A DNA stretch of 64,000 bases, taken from assembly GCA_024280575.1 (NCBI GenBank), contig JAJRPV010000003.1, forward strand, positions 23,666 through 87,665, read 5' to 3'. Below the pieces are notes generated by a model, which saw only the letters and a program-made list of their open reading frames with translations, did no database searches and was not told the origin of the DNA. The DNA comes from Campylobacterales bacterium (lineage in GTDB: Bacteria > Campylobacterota > Campylobacteria > Campylobacterales > Sulfurospirillaceae). Of this stretch, positions 8,801 through 18,203 are shown in pieces. The position numbers and the translations under genes are program-made. Each line of letters begins with the position of its first letter. Positions within the stretch are counted from its first letter, which is position 1.

Positions 8801-9250
8801 TTAACTCCTTAACTCTTCAAATCTAGATTGTAAATCTTCTCTCATTTTATCTGCTATTAATTCTCCATTTTGGATATTTTCTCTAACAAAGCTATCTAAA
8901 TCAAAAAGAGTTTGAGCCAAATCATTTTCTATCTGCTCTTTTGTTTTATTTTGTGCCATTGTTGTTTCAAAAAACACAAGTTTTCTGATGAAATCTGACA
9001 ATTTTTCTTGTGATTTCTCTAAATCTTTGTCTTCTTTTAAAACAAAAACTGCTTCATTATTATTTTCTTTTTTATTCAAATCTTTTTTCATATCTCTTAT
9101 GTATTCCTGAATATGAGAAGAAAATGATGCATAAGAAGTGTGTGGATTTAATGCATCTATGTCCATTTTCTCAGTAATTTTTTTTATATTTTTTATTAAT
9201 ATAAACGCGACTACAATTGAGATAAAAATAGCCGGAAAAAATTGATCCAT
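8801..9250 (-). CDS. Unknown membrane-anchored coiled-coil protein
   Basis: 149 aa, not recognised. Residues 5-22 ('FFPAIFISIVVAFILIKN') form one membrane anchor; the rest is highly charged and probably helical, rich in Lys/Glu, so a cytoplasmic or periplasmic coiled-coil rod is likely. An AAAGGA site precedes the ATG. It stands alone between the toxin-antitoxin pair and the 3' end of aapP, from which a terminator hairpin separates it. No function is proposed. Confidence 0.6.
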   Translation of the reverse strand: MDQFFPAIFISIVVAFILIKNIKKITEKMDIDALNPHTSYASFSSHIQEYIRDMKKDLNKKENNNEAVFVLKEDKDLEKSQEKLSDFIRKLVFFETTMAQNKTKEQIENDLAQTLFDLDSFVRENIQNGELIADKMREDLQSRFEELRS

Positions 9251-9292
9251 ACAGAAATCCTTTAATTTTTTATAATTATAGCAAGATATTGT

Positions 9293-9320
9293 AAATTATA
9301 GGGCAGGTGCCCTATAATTT
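9293..9320 (-). terminator. Hairpin at the end of the aap operon
   Basis: Perfect 12 bp inverted repeat AAATTATAGGGC / GCCCTATAATTT around a 4 nt loop, overlapping the stop codon of aapP. The AT-rich outer stem gives a T-rich tract in either direction, so it can end transcription of the leftward aap operon. Confidence 0.7.
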
Positions 9321-10065
9321 AATGTGAAAGTATTTGAGATAAAAATAGTTTCAATCTATCTGATTTAGGATTTTCAAAAAATTCTTCAGGAGTATTTTCT
9401 TCTATAATTTGACCTGCTTCCATAAATATAACCCTGTCTGCCACTTTTTTAGCAAAACCCATTTCATGCGTTACACAAACCATTGTTCTGTGTTCCCCGG
9501 CAAGCTCAATCATAACATCAAGAACCTCTGAAATCATCTCCGGATCCAAAGCACTTGTCGGCTCATCAAAAAGCATGATAGAAGGATTTTTACAAAGGCT
9601 TCTAGCGATCGCGACTCTTTGTTGCTGTCCACCACTAAGTTGATTTGGATATTTTTTAGCTTGATCGGCAATTCCAACTCTCTCTAAAAACTCCATAGCA
9701 GTTTGTATTGCTTCTTTTTTAGGTGTTTTTTTAACCCAGATAGGAGCCAGAGTTAAATTATCAAGTATTGTTAAGTGAGGAAAAAGATTGAAGCTTTGGA
9801 ACACCATTGCCACATCTTCTCTAATTGCTTTTATTTTTTTAACATCATCACTTAGTTCTACATCATTGACAATTATCTGACCTTCTTGAAATTGTTCTAA
9901 ATAGTTAATACATCTGACTAATGTTGATTTTCCACTTCCTGAAGGTACAGCCACAACAATGATTTCACCTTTTTTTACATTTAGATTTATATCTTTTAGA
10001 ACTTGAAAGTCTCCATACCATTTATTTAAATTTCTTATTTCTATTACATCATTTTTATTTTCCAT
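9319..10065 (-). CDS. aapP: General L-amino acid ABC transporter ATPase AapP (altered Walker A)
   Basis: 248 aa ATPase of the polar amino acid uptake family, closest in layout to AapP: '[19 protein letters not shown]' (Q-loop), '[15 protein letters not shown]', signature '[15 protein letters not shown]', Walker B '[13 protein letters not shown]', H-loop 'CVTHEMGFA', end '[11 protein letters not shown]'. The P-loop reads '[11 protein letters not shown]': the first Gly of GxxxxGK(S/T) is Val (GTA). A GGA-to-GTA change would explain it. Other motifs are intact, so activity may be reduced rather than absent, or the base may be wrong. Last gene of aapJQMP. Confidence 0.9.
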   Translation of the reverse strand: MENKNDVIEIRNLNKWYGDFQVLKDINLNVKKGEIIVVAVPSGSGKSTLVRCINYLEQFQEGQIIVNDVELSDDVKKIKAIREDVAMVFQSFNLFPHLTILDNLTLAPIWVKKTPKKEAIQTAMEFLERVGIADQAKKYPNQLSGGQQQRVAIARSLCKNPSIMLFDEPTSALDPEMISEVLDVMIELAGEHRTMVCVTHEMGFAKKVADRVIFMEAGQIIEENTPEEFFENPKSDRLKLFLSQILSH

Positions 10066-10073
10066 TTTTTCCC

Positions 10074-11159
10074 CTATTTTAAATCTGTATTAAATCTATT
10101 TTCTAATGACTTGCTGTATTTTGACATCAAATAACAAAATACCCAAAATACCAGCGTTACAAACACATATCCTTCGGTTTCAAAGCCAAGCCAGTGAGCA
10201 TCACTAGTTGTAAGTTGTACCATAGCCAGTAAGTCAAACAATCCTATAATTAGTACCAAAGTTGTGTTTTGGAATAGCGATATAAATACACCTACTAGAT
10301 TTGGAATTGCAACTTTTAAAGCTTGAGGAAGAATTATTAATAACATTTTTTGCCAATAGGAGAGCCCTATGGCATCTGCTGCTTCATGTTGTCCACTAGG
10401 AATAGCTTGTAGTCCACCACGAATTGTTTCTGAAACATAAGCTGCTTCAAATAAGACTAAACCTATCATTGCTCGAAGCAACTTATTAAAAGATATGCCT
10501 TCAGGAAAGAATAGAGGTAAAATAACGGCTGACAGAAATAAAATAGTAATTAAGGGGACAGCCCTAATAAATTCTATGTATGTAACAGATATACTTTTGA
10601 TGATAGGAAGTTTAGAATCTCTCCCAAATGCAAATAAAATTCCAAGTGGAAACGAGAAAATAATACCAACAGCAGAGATAACTATAGTAAGCATCAATCC
10701 ACCCCATTTGTTTGTATCAACTTCTGCTAACCCAAAATAGCCGCCATGTATTAGAAAAAATGCTATTATAAAATATACTGTAGCAATTGCTATTTTTGTC
10801 ATAGAATGCTTAAGATATTTAAATGCAACAATGACAACAAGAAATAATCCATAAGTGAGATTTACTCTCCATCTTTCAACTTCAGGATAAAAACCATACA
10901 TAAACATTTGTAATTTAACTTTGATAAAAACCCAACATGCGCCATCTCCTGTACAGTCTGCTTTGGTGGTTCCTTTAAAATTTGCATCTGTTATTGCCCA
11001 TTTTATAAAGGGAGGGATAACCCAAAACAAAAAAGCAATAGCCAAAAGAGTCATAGCTGTATTTAAAGGCGAAGAAAAAAGGTTTTTTCTCATCCAGATA
11101 ATTGCACCTACTGAACTTGAAGGTGCTTTTTTTGCTTCAATTTTTTTATAAACTTCCAT
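10074..11159 (-). CDS. aapM: Amino acid ABC transporter permease AapM
   Basis: 361 aa permease of the HisMQ type. About eight membrane helices; the BPD_transp_1 core lies in residues 150-350 with the ATPase-contact loop '[20 protein letters not shown]' and '[16 protein letters not shown]'. The N-terminal '[20 protein letters not shown]' is typical of AapM. Neighbouring aapQ ends 1 bp upstream and aapP follows 8 bp downstream. Confidence 0.92.
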   Translation of the reverse strand: MEVYKKIEAKKAPSSSVGAIIWMRKNLFSSPLNTAMTLLAIAFLFWVIPPFIKWAITDANFKGTTKADCTGDGACWVFIKVKLQMFMYGFYPEVERWRVNLTYGLFLVVIVAFKYLKHSMTKIAIATVYFIIAFFLIHGGYFGLAEVDTNKWGGLMLTIVISAVGIIFSFPLGILFAFGRDSKLPIIKSISVTYIEFIRAVPLITILFLSAVILPLFFPEGISFNKLLRAMIGLVLFEAAYVSETIRGGLQAIPSGQHEAADAIGLSYWQKMLLIILPQALKVAIPNLVGVFISLFQNTTLVLIIGLFDLLAMVQLTTSDAHWLGFETEGYVFVTLVFWVFCYLMSKYSKSLENRFNTDLK

Positions 11160-11160
11160 C

Positions 11161-12315
11161 CTATCTTTCCTTAATTTTCATTTTAAAGTTTATCCAATTT
11201 AGAAAAGCTGATACACTCAAACTTATAACTAGATATACTAGCATTGTCATGGATATAATCTCAATAGCTTGCCCAACTTGATTAAGCGTTGTTCCTGCGA
11301 AAACTGTAACTATCTCTGGATAACCTATAGCTGTTGCCAAAGATGAGTTTTTCAGAAGATTTAAATATTGATTGATAATCGGAGGAATTGATATTCTTAA
11401 TGCTTGAGGTAGAATTACAAGCTTGAGTGCCTGATAGTGAGATAGTCCAATAGAAGCGGCTGCCTCTTTTTGACCTTTACTCACTGCCTCAATACCACTT
11501 CTTACAGCTTCAGCGATAAATGTTGCCGTAAATACTGTAAGCGCCATTGTGAGTGATATAAATTCTGGATAATACTGTTTTCCACCTACAAAGCCAAAGC
11601 CTTGCAAATGTGGATATGAGAAATCAAAATTTGCACCACCTATAAAGTAACCTAAGATTGGAGCTACAACTAGCAGTCCGATTCCTATTGGAAGAACAGC
11701 AAAATCTTCGCCTGTTCTCTCTTTCCTTTTGTTTGCCCAATTATTTAAAAAATATATAAATATAAAGACAGCAAAAACTGATACGATTATTGAAATAGTA
11801 GTAGAATTAAGTGCCGGCTTTGGTATATAAACACCACGGTTATTAATAAATATTTTTCCAAAAAAATCAAGACTGCCTCTTGGACTTGGAAGTGATCTTA
11901 AGACCACATTGTACCAAAAAAGTATTTGTAACAGTACAGGTATGTTTATAAAAATTTCAACATATGAATTCATAAGTTTTTTGATAAGCCAGTTTTTTGA
12001 TAAGCTTAACACCCCAACAATCAATCCTAATATCGTTGCTAAAATAATCGCAACAAAAGACACTATAAGAGTATTTAATATACCAATTAAAAAAACTCTC
12101 GCATAAGTATCTGAAGAAGTATATGATATAGGAGAATCATCTATACCAAAACCCGCGGTTGAATTAAGAAAGTCAAAACCCGTCCTTATGCCTCTTTGTT
12201 CTATATTGTGCGATGTATTTACCCCAATATACCACAAAAAAGCAACAACAAATGTAATTGTTATTAGTTGAAATATATAACCTCTAACTTTTCTATCTCG
12301 TAAAAATGCTAACAT
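11161..12315 (-). CDS. aapQ: Amino acid ABC transporter permease AapQ
   Basis: 384 aa permease partner of AapM. It has the AapQ N-terminus 'VRGYIFQLITITFVVAFLWY', the 'GIRTGFDFLNSTAGFGI' periplasmic loop, the 'VEIFINIPVLLQILFWYNV' helix and the EAA-type loop 'KEAAASIGLSHYQALKLVIL'. Around eight membrane helices, with an extra central insertion usual for AapQ. It is separated from aapJ by a hairpin (12345-12363). Confidence 0.92.
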   Translation of the reverse strand: MLAFLRDRKVRGYIFQLITITFVVAFLWYIGVNTSHNIEQRGIRTGFDFLNSTAGFGIDDSPISYTSSDTYARVFLIGILNTLIVSFVAIILATILGLIVGVLSLSKNWLIKKLMNSYVEIFINIPVLLQILFWYNVVLRSLPSPRGSLDFFGKIFINNRGVYIPKPALNSTTISIIVSVFAVFIFIYFLNNWANKRKERTGEDFAVLPIGIGLLVVAPILGYFIGGANFDFSYPHLQGFGFVGGKQYYPEFISLTMALTVFTATFIAEAVRSGIEAVSKGQKEAAASIGLSHYQALKLVILPQALRISIPPIINQYLNLLKNSSLATAIGYPEIVTVFAGTTLNQVGQAIEIISMTMLVYLVISLSVSAFLNWINFKMKIKER

Positions 12316-12344
12316 TATACCCCTTTCCCCTTTTTTTGTATGGT

Positions 12345-12363
12345 GGGCAGGAATTTCCTGCCC
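12345..12363 (-). promoter_or_regulatory. Intercistronic hairpin between aapJ and aapQ
   Basis: GGGCAGGAA T TTCCTGCCC, nine perfect base pairs around one base, just after the aapJ stop on the leftward transcript. It is followed by ACCATAC and an A-run, not a U-run, so it is more likely a partial terminator or 3' stabiliser that raises binding-protein mRNA over permease mRNA, as known for many ABC operons. A similar hairpin follows tctC. Confidence 0.6.
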
Positions 12364-12380
12364 TAGAATTTTAAATAGAT

Positions 12381-13415
12381 TTATTTAAATGGAGGAGAGT
12401 ATTGTAAACCGCCATCTTTCCATTGTGCATTTAAGCCTCTTTTGATTTTAAGAGGTGATCCCATACCAACATTTCTATAATAAGACTCGCCATAGTTTCC
12501 TACTTGTTTGATTATATTGTATGCCCAGTCTTTTTTCAAGTGTAGATTCTCTCCAAGTCTTCCCTCGAGTCCTAATATTCTTTTTATAGCAGGATCTTTG
12601 GTAGTAGCTTTTAGTTTATCTACATTTTTACTAGTAATGCCTCTCTCTTCCGCTGCAACCATTGCATTGTAAGACCATTTAACTATATTAAACCATACAT
12701 CATCACCTTGTCTAACAACAGGTCCCAAAGGCTCTTTAGAGATGATTTGTGGAAGTATAACTGAGCCAGCTGGGTTTTTTAATGTACTTTGCAAAGCGTG
12801 TAGTTGAGAAGAATCAGAAGTCATAACACCACATCTTCCGCTTTCATAACCATTTCTTACTTGATCAGTTGTATCATAAGAGACTGATTTATATTTCATA
12901 CCATGTGATGCAAAATAACTAGCAAGATTAAGCTCAGTTGTTGTTCCTGATTGGACACAAACCGCAGCACCGTTTAGTTCATTGGCATTTTTAACACCTA
13001 GTGATTTGTGAACCATAAAAGCTTGACCGTCATAAAAGTTAACACCAGCAAAGTTAAGACCAAGTGATGCATCTCTAGTTTCAGTCCATGTAGTATTTCT
13101 TGAGAGAATATCGATCTCACCGCTTTGAAGCGCTGTAAATCTCTCTTTTGCAGTTAATGGTGTATATTTAACTTTTGAAGCATCTCCTAAAACGGCAGCT
13201 GCTACAGCTCTACATACATCCACATCAATTCCACTCCATTTTCCTGTCTGATCTGCCACTGAAAAACCAGGAAGACCAGTATTTACACCACACTTGACAT
13301 AACCCTGACTCATCGTATCACTTAATGTATCTGCCGAAGCAACTGATGCAGTAAGTCCTGCTATTGTAAGTACAGCAACAGAAAGTTTGGTAATTCTTGA
13401 ACTAAATTTACTCAT
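12381..13415 (-). CDS. aapJ: General L-amino acid periplasmic binding protein AapJ
   Basis: 344 aa SBP_bac_3 protein. The signal peptide 'KLSVAVLTIAGLTASVASA' precedes the mature 'DTLSDTMSQGYVKCGVNTG'. Typical features are 'WSGIDVDVCRAVAAAVLGD', 'LTAKERFTALQSGEIDILSR', 'NTTWTETRD' and 'CGVMTSDSSQLHAL'. ATG 13415 is chosen because AAAGGA lies 7 bp upstream and it gives a correct signal peptide; an in-frame start at 13481 would add 22 odd residues. First gene of the leftward aapJQMP operon, with a good promoter at 13507-13535. Confidence 0.93.
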   Translation of the reverse strand: MSKFSSRITKLSVAVLTIAGLTASVASADTLSDTMSQGYVKCGVNTGLPGFSVADQTGKWSGIDVDVCRAVAAAVLGDASKVKYTPLTAKERFTALQSGEIDILSRNTTWTETRDASLGLNFAGVNFYDGQAFMVHKSLGVKNANELNGAAVCVQSGTTTELNLASYFASHGMKYKSVSYDTTDQVRNGYESGRCGVMTSDSSQLHALQSTLKNPAGSVILPQIISKEPLGPVVRQGDDVWFNIVKWSYNAMVAAEERGITSKNVDKLKATTKDPAIKRILGLEGRLGENLHLKKDWAYNIIKQVGNYGESYYRNVGMGSPLKIKRGLNAQWKDGGLQYSPPFK

Positions 13416-13506
13416 GTTAATCCTTTTGGAAAAATTTATACTTAATTGTAAATAATTTGAGTAACTTATTAAGATGCCCAAACTATATTACAACTCGTAT
13501 TTGACG

Positions 13507-13535
13507 ATTATACTCGTATTTTATTTGATAGTCAA
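13507..13535 (-). promoter_or_regulatory. aapJ promoter, TTGACT-17-TATAAT
   Basis: On the minus strand TTGACT (13535-13530), a 17 bp spacer and TATAAT (13512-13507) form a near-consensus sigma-70 promoter 92 bp upstream of the aapJ start. AAATACGAGT occurs twice in direct repeat (13512-13521 and 13493-13502), flanking the -10 box and the predicted start of transcription, where a repressor would act. The repeat is a candidate operator; no regulator gene is adjacent. Confidence 0.75.
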
Positions 13536-13598
13536 TTAAAAATGATGAAAAAAGTATTCATTGAGCTATTTATTATATTTAGTGTTACGATATTGCTC

Positions 13599-14315
13599 TT
13601 ATATCCTTTTAGAATATTTGGAATCAAGCGAAAAAATGACAAGCCCAAGCCATAGTGAAATTCTTGTGACAGTTGCATTAAACCACAGTAAGGGTATAAC
13701 AGTTATCAATCCGGCACCCATTAATACCCACGATATATAGTTTAGCGGTAAAATGAAAGCATTTTGCGATGTGCTAACTAAATAAGCAAAATAAATTAGT
13801 GCAAAGGGAGAAATTATAAGTGTTTCTATATATAAGCCGGAAACTGAAGGAAGAGATATTTTTTTTCTAAGCATGCCATAAAAATCAAATGACAAAGCTA
13901 AAGATATAGATACAAGAGGAATCGAGCCAAACGAGATGAGTTCATTAATGATGGCAAAAATAGCGAAAAGTATAGCTATTTTTTGAAGTTTTGTCGGTTT
14001 TTCCGAAAAAAATACTACTCCTAGAATAACATTCACTATGGGATTTATAAAGTAACCCAGACTTGCTTCTGTGATTTTATTATTTGGTATAGCCCATATA
14101 AAAATCAGCAAATTTGTTGATACTAATAAAGAAGTTAAAAAAAGAATTTTTAACTTCTGTGTGTCTCTTAATATACTTTTCAATATTGAGATTTGTTTGG
14201 TAGCTATAATCAAAACAGATAAAAATACATTTGCAAAATACTCCATATATCTATCAAAATCTAGGCATTTTACAACTATTTTCTTAAAATTAAAGAAAAA
14301 AAATTGTATAATCAC
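13599..14315 (-). pseudogene. rarD: RarD/EamA drug-metabolite transporter remnant
   Basis: The middle of this 238 aa frame matches RarD proteins well: 'LLIFIWAIPNNKITEASLGY' followed by 'FINPIVNVILGVVFFSEKP', then 'FYGMLRKKISLPS', 'GLYIETLIISPFALIYF' and 'ITVIPLLWFNATVTRISL'. The first helix and its 'A(Y/F)xxWGxxP' motif are missing, replaced by low-complexity '[12 protein letters not shown]', and after 'RISLWLGLVIFSL' the last two helices (about 60 residues) are lost to an unrelated tail. The DAHP synthase start at 14345 leaves no room for the N-terminus. I read it as a decayed gene. Confidence 0.7.
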
Positions 14316-14344
14316 AAAATTTTATAAACAAGGTATATACTACA

Positions 14345-15727
14345 ATGAAACAAATATCTAATTGGAATAAATCTTCATGGAGAAATTGTAAAATAAAACA
14401 ACAACCAAGCTATCCTGATTTAGTTGAATTAAAAAATATAGAAAATGAAATTAGTAAATTTCCACCACTTGTATTCGCAGGGGAGGTAAGAAAACTCAAG
14501 ACAGAACTTGCAAAAGTATGTGAAGGAAAAGCATTTTTGCTTCAAGGTGGGGATTGTGCTGAAAGTTTTGAAGAGTTTAATGCTGACAATATAAGAGATA
14601 TGTTTAAAGTTATGATGCAAATGGCAGTCGTTTTAACATTTGCAGGAGGATGTCCTGTCGTAAAAATCGGTAGGCTTGCCGGGCAATTCGCAAAACCTAG
14701 GTCTAGTGATTTCGAAGAGAAAAACGGCGTAAAACTTCCAAGTTATAGAGATGATATCGTAAATGAAAATAAATTTGATGAAAAATCAAGAACCCCTGAT
14801 CCTAAAAGACTGATAAAAGCCTATAATCAGTCTTCTGCTACGATGAATCTTCTTCGAGCATTTGCTAGGGGTGGTCTCGCAGATCTTCATAAGGTGCACA
14901 AGTGGAACTTGGGATTTATAAAAGACAATTCTCTTGGAGAAAAGTATCAAGAACTTGCAAATAAAATCACTGAAACACTAGAATTTATGGAGGCTTGCGG
15001 TATCACTTCACAAAATACTCCTATGATAAATTAAACTGTATTATACACTTCACACGAAGCTCTTTTGCTGAATTATGAAGAAGCACTTACGAGAGAAGAT
15101 AGTATAGATGGGAATATCCTTGATTGTTCCGCTCATATGCTTTGGATTGGCGATAGGACAAGAGGTGTTGATGAGGCACATGTAGAGTTTTTAAGAGGAG
15201 TTATCAACCCTGTGGGAATAAAAGCAGGTCCTACTATGAGTGAAGATGATTTGCTTGAATTAATAGAAAAATTAAACCCCCAAAATGAAGTCGGAAAAAT
15301 AAACATAATCGTTAGAATGGGTGCGGATAAAATAGAAAAAGAGTTTCCAAAGCTTTTAAGAGCAGTAAAAAATGCTGGAAAAAATGTAATTTGGAGCATA
15401 GATCCAATGCATGGAAATACAGTAAAAGCATCTAATGATTACAAAACCAGAGCTTTTGATGAAATTCTAAGAGAGGTAAAAGGTTTTTTCAGAGCTCATG
15501 AGCAAGAAGGAACATTTCCAGGAGGTGTACATCTAGAAATGACAGGACAAGATGTAACTGAATGTATAGGTGGAACCAAGGAAGTTACGGAAGAGAATTT
15601 ATGCTCAAGATACAATACTCATTGTGATCCTAGGCTAAATGCAAATCAGGCACTAGAACTCGCATTTTTAATAGCCCAGTCATTAAAAACTGCTAGAGAT
15701 CGTATGAAAAACAATAAAAACAACTAA
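14345..15727 (+). pseudogene. Class II DAHP synthase interrupted by an in-frame TAA
   Basis: 3-deoxy-D-arabino-heptulosonate 7-phosphate synthase, first step of the shikimate pathway. Start '[19 protein letters not shown]', then '[12 protein letters not shown]', '[12 protein letters not shown]', 'HKWNLGF', '[19 protein letters not shown]', '[11 protein letters not shown]', '[15 protein letters not shown]' and '[10 protein letters not shown]' give a full class II enzyme of 460 codons. Codon 230 (15032-15034) is TAA, directly before '[10 protein letters not shown]', where the family usually has Glu; GAA to TAA is enough. Both halves are in the same frame and otherwise perfect. With trpC intact nearby, loss of aromatic synthesis would be surprising, so a recent mutation or sequence error is likely. 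Confidence 0.9.
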
Positions 15728-15743
15728 TCAGCGGAGTATATTT

Positions 15744-16385
15744 ATGGAAAAAATATTACCTAAGAGCATATTAATTGCAAAATCTATTTTTATCGTATGC
15801 CTAATATTGTCTGCTGTTTTAGTGTTCAATACTTATATAAAAATATTTCCTTTTTCACAATCTTGGACTTATATCATTTTGTTGCCATTGTTTGCAATTT
15901 GTATCAACCTTGGACTTGGCTTGCTTCGTTATTACACAGATTTTTTAAAAAAAGGTTTAATTTTTTATCTTTTTCAATGGATTATGACTATTATCCTTCC
16001 TATTTTATTTATATCACTAATGGAACTAGCGGTGCAAAAAATACTAATGAGAAATGTTATTTCAAAAATGTCTCCTATTGTAAATTACATAGATAATTAT
16101 AAAGTTAAAAATAATACTTTGCCCGTAAAAATCAAGAAAAATATATCAAATATAGATAATTTTACTTATTATCACAATAATAAAGACTATATGATAAAAA
16201 CTCTTGTATCTGCGATTGACAAAAAGGGAGAGACTATATTTTTTAATTCAAAAGATAAAACATGGTACAGATTTAACAAAAATCAATATGATTATTTTAA
16301 AGATAAAAAAATTGCCCCACCAAATATAAAAACTTATTTATGGTTTGAAAAAAATACCAAAATCACAGATAGATACAAAAAATAA
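15744..16385 (+). CDS. Unknown membrane protein
   Basis: 213 aa, not recognised. Three or four hydrophobic segments occupy residues 8-30, 40-60 and 72-95; the remaining 110 residues are a soluble, Lys/Asn-rich domain with 'GETIFFNSKDKTWYRFNKNQ'. It starts 16 bp after the DAHP synthase stop behind a GCGGAG site, so it is probably co-transcribed. Convergent with the TAXI-TRAP permease, whose stop is 4 bp away. Confidence 0.6.
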   Translation: MEKILPKSILIAKSIFIVCLILSAVLVFNTYIKIFPFSQSWTYIILLPLFAICINLGLGLLRYYTDFLKKGLIFYLFQWIMTIILPILFISLMELAVQKILMRNVISKMSPIVNYIDNYKVKNNTLPVKIKKNISNIDNFTYYHNNKDYMIKTLVSAIDKKGETIFFNSKDKTWYRFNKNQYDYFKDKKIAPPNIKTYLWFEKNTKITDRYKK

Positions 16386-16389
16386 AACT

Positions 16390-18195
16390 TTAAACACTAT
16401 AAAATGGAAACAATATTATTAAGAGTCCAAATAAAACAATAAGGGCTCTTAGCAATAAAGATTTCGAATTATTTACCAAACCATAAGATAAGAATATCAA
16501 ACCTAGAGAAATTTTGATAAATGAAGCCAATGAAAAAAAGAAATTTTGATTTGGCAAAATAAGATACCTATTCATTATAAATGCAATGGGAATTATATAT
16601 AATCCTATACCCAAGCGCATGGCTTTTGAAGCAACATGCAGCCAATTTGTTTGAGCAATTCCCGAAGCTATAAATACTGTGCCACAAACTGGCGGCGTGA
16701 TAGTGGACAGAAGTGCAAACCAAAATATAAAAAGGTGAGTTTGCAAAGGAGAAAGACCAAAATTTTCAAGTATAGGACCGGCAACTGATACACAAATGAT
16801 ATATGCTGCCGTAGTTGGTACTTCCATACCAAGTACAAGACAAGCAAGTGCTGTCAATATCAATGCAAGCCAAAGTTGTCCGCCTGATAGAAAGAGTATT
16901 TCTGATGTAATTTTTACACCGACCCCCGTGATATTTAAGACTCCAATAATGATGCTTGCGCAAATAATAACTGATGCTATAATAGAAATTTGCCTTGATG
17001 CTTCGATGCAAGATTCCACAAATTTAACAGACCATTTTTTAATAGAAAATTTCCAATTTCTATCTATTGCCAATAAAAACATACTGGTAAAAATGGCAAT
17101 TGCGGCAGAATATTGAGGAGTTTTTCCCATGATTAAAAGTGCAACCAAAAGTGCAGTAAAAGGTATGAGAAAAAATGGTGCTAATTTTATTACAATTTTT
17201 AGTCTTGGTATTTCGTCATCACTCATCGCCTCAAGATTATATTTCTTAGCAAAAATATCTACACCAATCCAAACAGTAAAGAAAAACAAAATAGCTGGGA
17301 ATATTGCCGCACCCATGATAACGGAGTATTTAACACCTAAAAGCTCAGCCATTATAAATGCACCTGCACCCATGAGAGTAGGCATAATCTGTCCACCCGT
17401 ACTTGCTACTGCTTCTACGGCTGCGGCTAAGCTAGCAGGATATCCCAATCGTTTCATAGTGGGTATAGTAAAGGCACCGGTTGAGGCAACATTTGCAGAA
17501 GCAGAACCTGAGATCGAGCCAAAAAATGCAGAAGCTAAAATTGAAACTTTTGCAGCTCCACCTCTTAGCTTGCCAGCAATTTTTGTAGATATTGCCATAA
17601 ATGCATTGCCACCTTCTCCCGTGCCTACAAAAGCACCTAATATAACAAATACAGCTATAACAGAAACGGAAATACCCGTTAAGCTCCCATAGATGCCACC
17701 TTCTGCTATAACAAGTGTTCCTAAAAAACTATCCAATGGAATCTCTTGATGCCCAAAAGTTACAGGTATATAATGCCCGAACAAACCATAAGCCAATGCT
17801 ATCAAAGCTGTTAAGGGCAAAGCTAATTTTATGGCTCTTCGTGCCATTTCCAAAACAGTAAGTAAGAGGGTAACTGCTATAAAATATTGCAAATATCCCT
17901 CCAAAGAACCGTATTGATCTTCCAAATCAAAGTGGTTAGATACGATATAATAAGAGGAAAATAGAGCCAAAACCAATAGTATGTAACCAAAATATTTCGA
18001 AAGTTTTGAAATATTTTTATTTTTAGAAAATAGAAAAATCCAAGGTAAAGCCAATGCTAAATGAATAGGCCTACTTACCAAATTTGGTACTAACCCTGTA
18101 AATATCAAATATATATGGAATCCCACAGTTACAAAAGCCAAACAAGCTACAATCAAACTGGTTTTTGATTGTAGCTTGTTTTTTATATTAGTCAT
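16390..18195 (-). CDS. TRAP transporter fused 4TM/12TM permease (TAXI type)
   Basis: 601 aa, roughly 17 membrane helices. It fuses the small and large TRAP permeases as is usual for TAXI systems. The DctM-like half shows 'FFGSISGSASANVASTGAFT', 'STGGQIMPTLMGAGAFIMAE', 'AKLRGGAAKVSILASAFFG'-type stretches and 'GMEVPTTAAYIICVSVAGP'. Upstream lies its binding protein with an 8 bp gap. Substrate unknown; TAXI systems often carry glutamate or other organic acids. Confidence 0.9.
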   Translation of the reverse strand: MTNIKNKLQSKTSLIVACLAFVTVGFHIYLIFTGLVPNLVSRPIHLALALPWIFLFSKNKNISKLSKYFGYILLVLALFSSYYIVSNHFDLEDQYGSLEGYLQYFIAVTLLLTVLEMARRAIKLALPLTALIALAYGLFGHYIPVTFGHQEIPLDSFLGTLVIAEGGIYGSLTGISVSVIAVFVILGAFVGTGEGGNAFMAISTKIAGKLRGGAAKVSILASAFFGSISGSASANVASTGAFTIPTMKRLGYPASLAAAVEAVASTGGQIMPTLMGAGAFIMAELLGVKYSVIMGAAIFPAILFFFTVWIGVDIFAKKYNLEAMSDDEIPRLKIVIKLAPFFLIPFTALLVALLIMGKTPQYSAAIAIFTSMFLLAIDRNWKFSIKKWSVKFVESCIEASRQISIIASVIICASIIIGVLNITGVGVKITSEILFLSGGQLWLALILTALACLVLGMEVPTTAAYIICVSVAGPILENFGLSPLQTHLFIFWFALLSTITPPVCGTVFIASGIAQTNWLHVASKAMRLGIGLYIIPIAFIMNRYLILPNQNFFFSLASFIKISLGLIFLSYGLVNNSKSLLLRALIVLFGLLIILFPFYSV

Positions 18196-18203
18196 TGAGG
18201 ATT

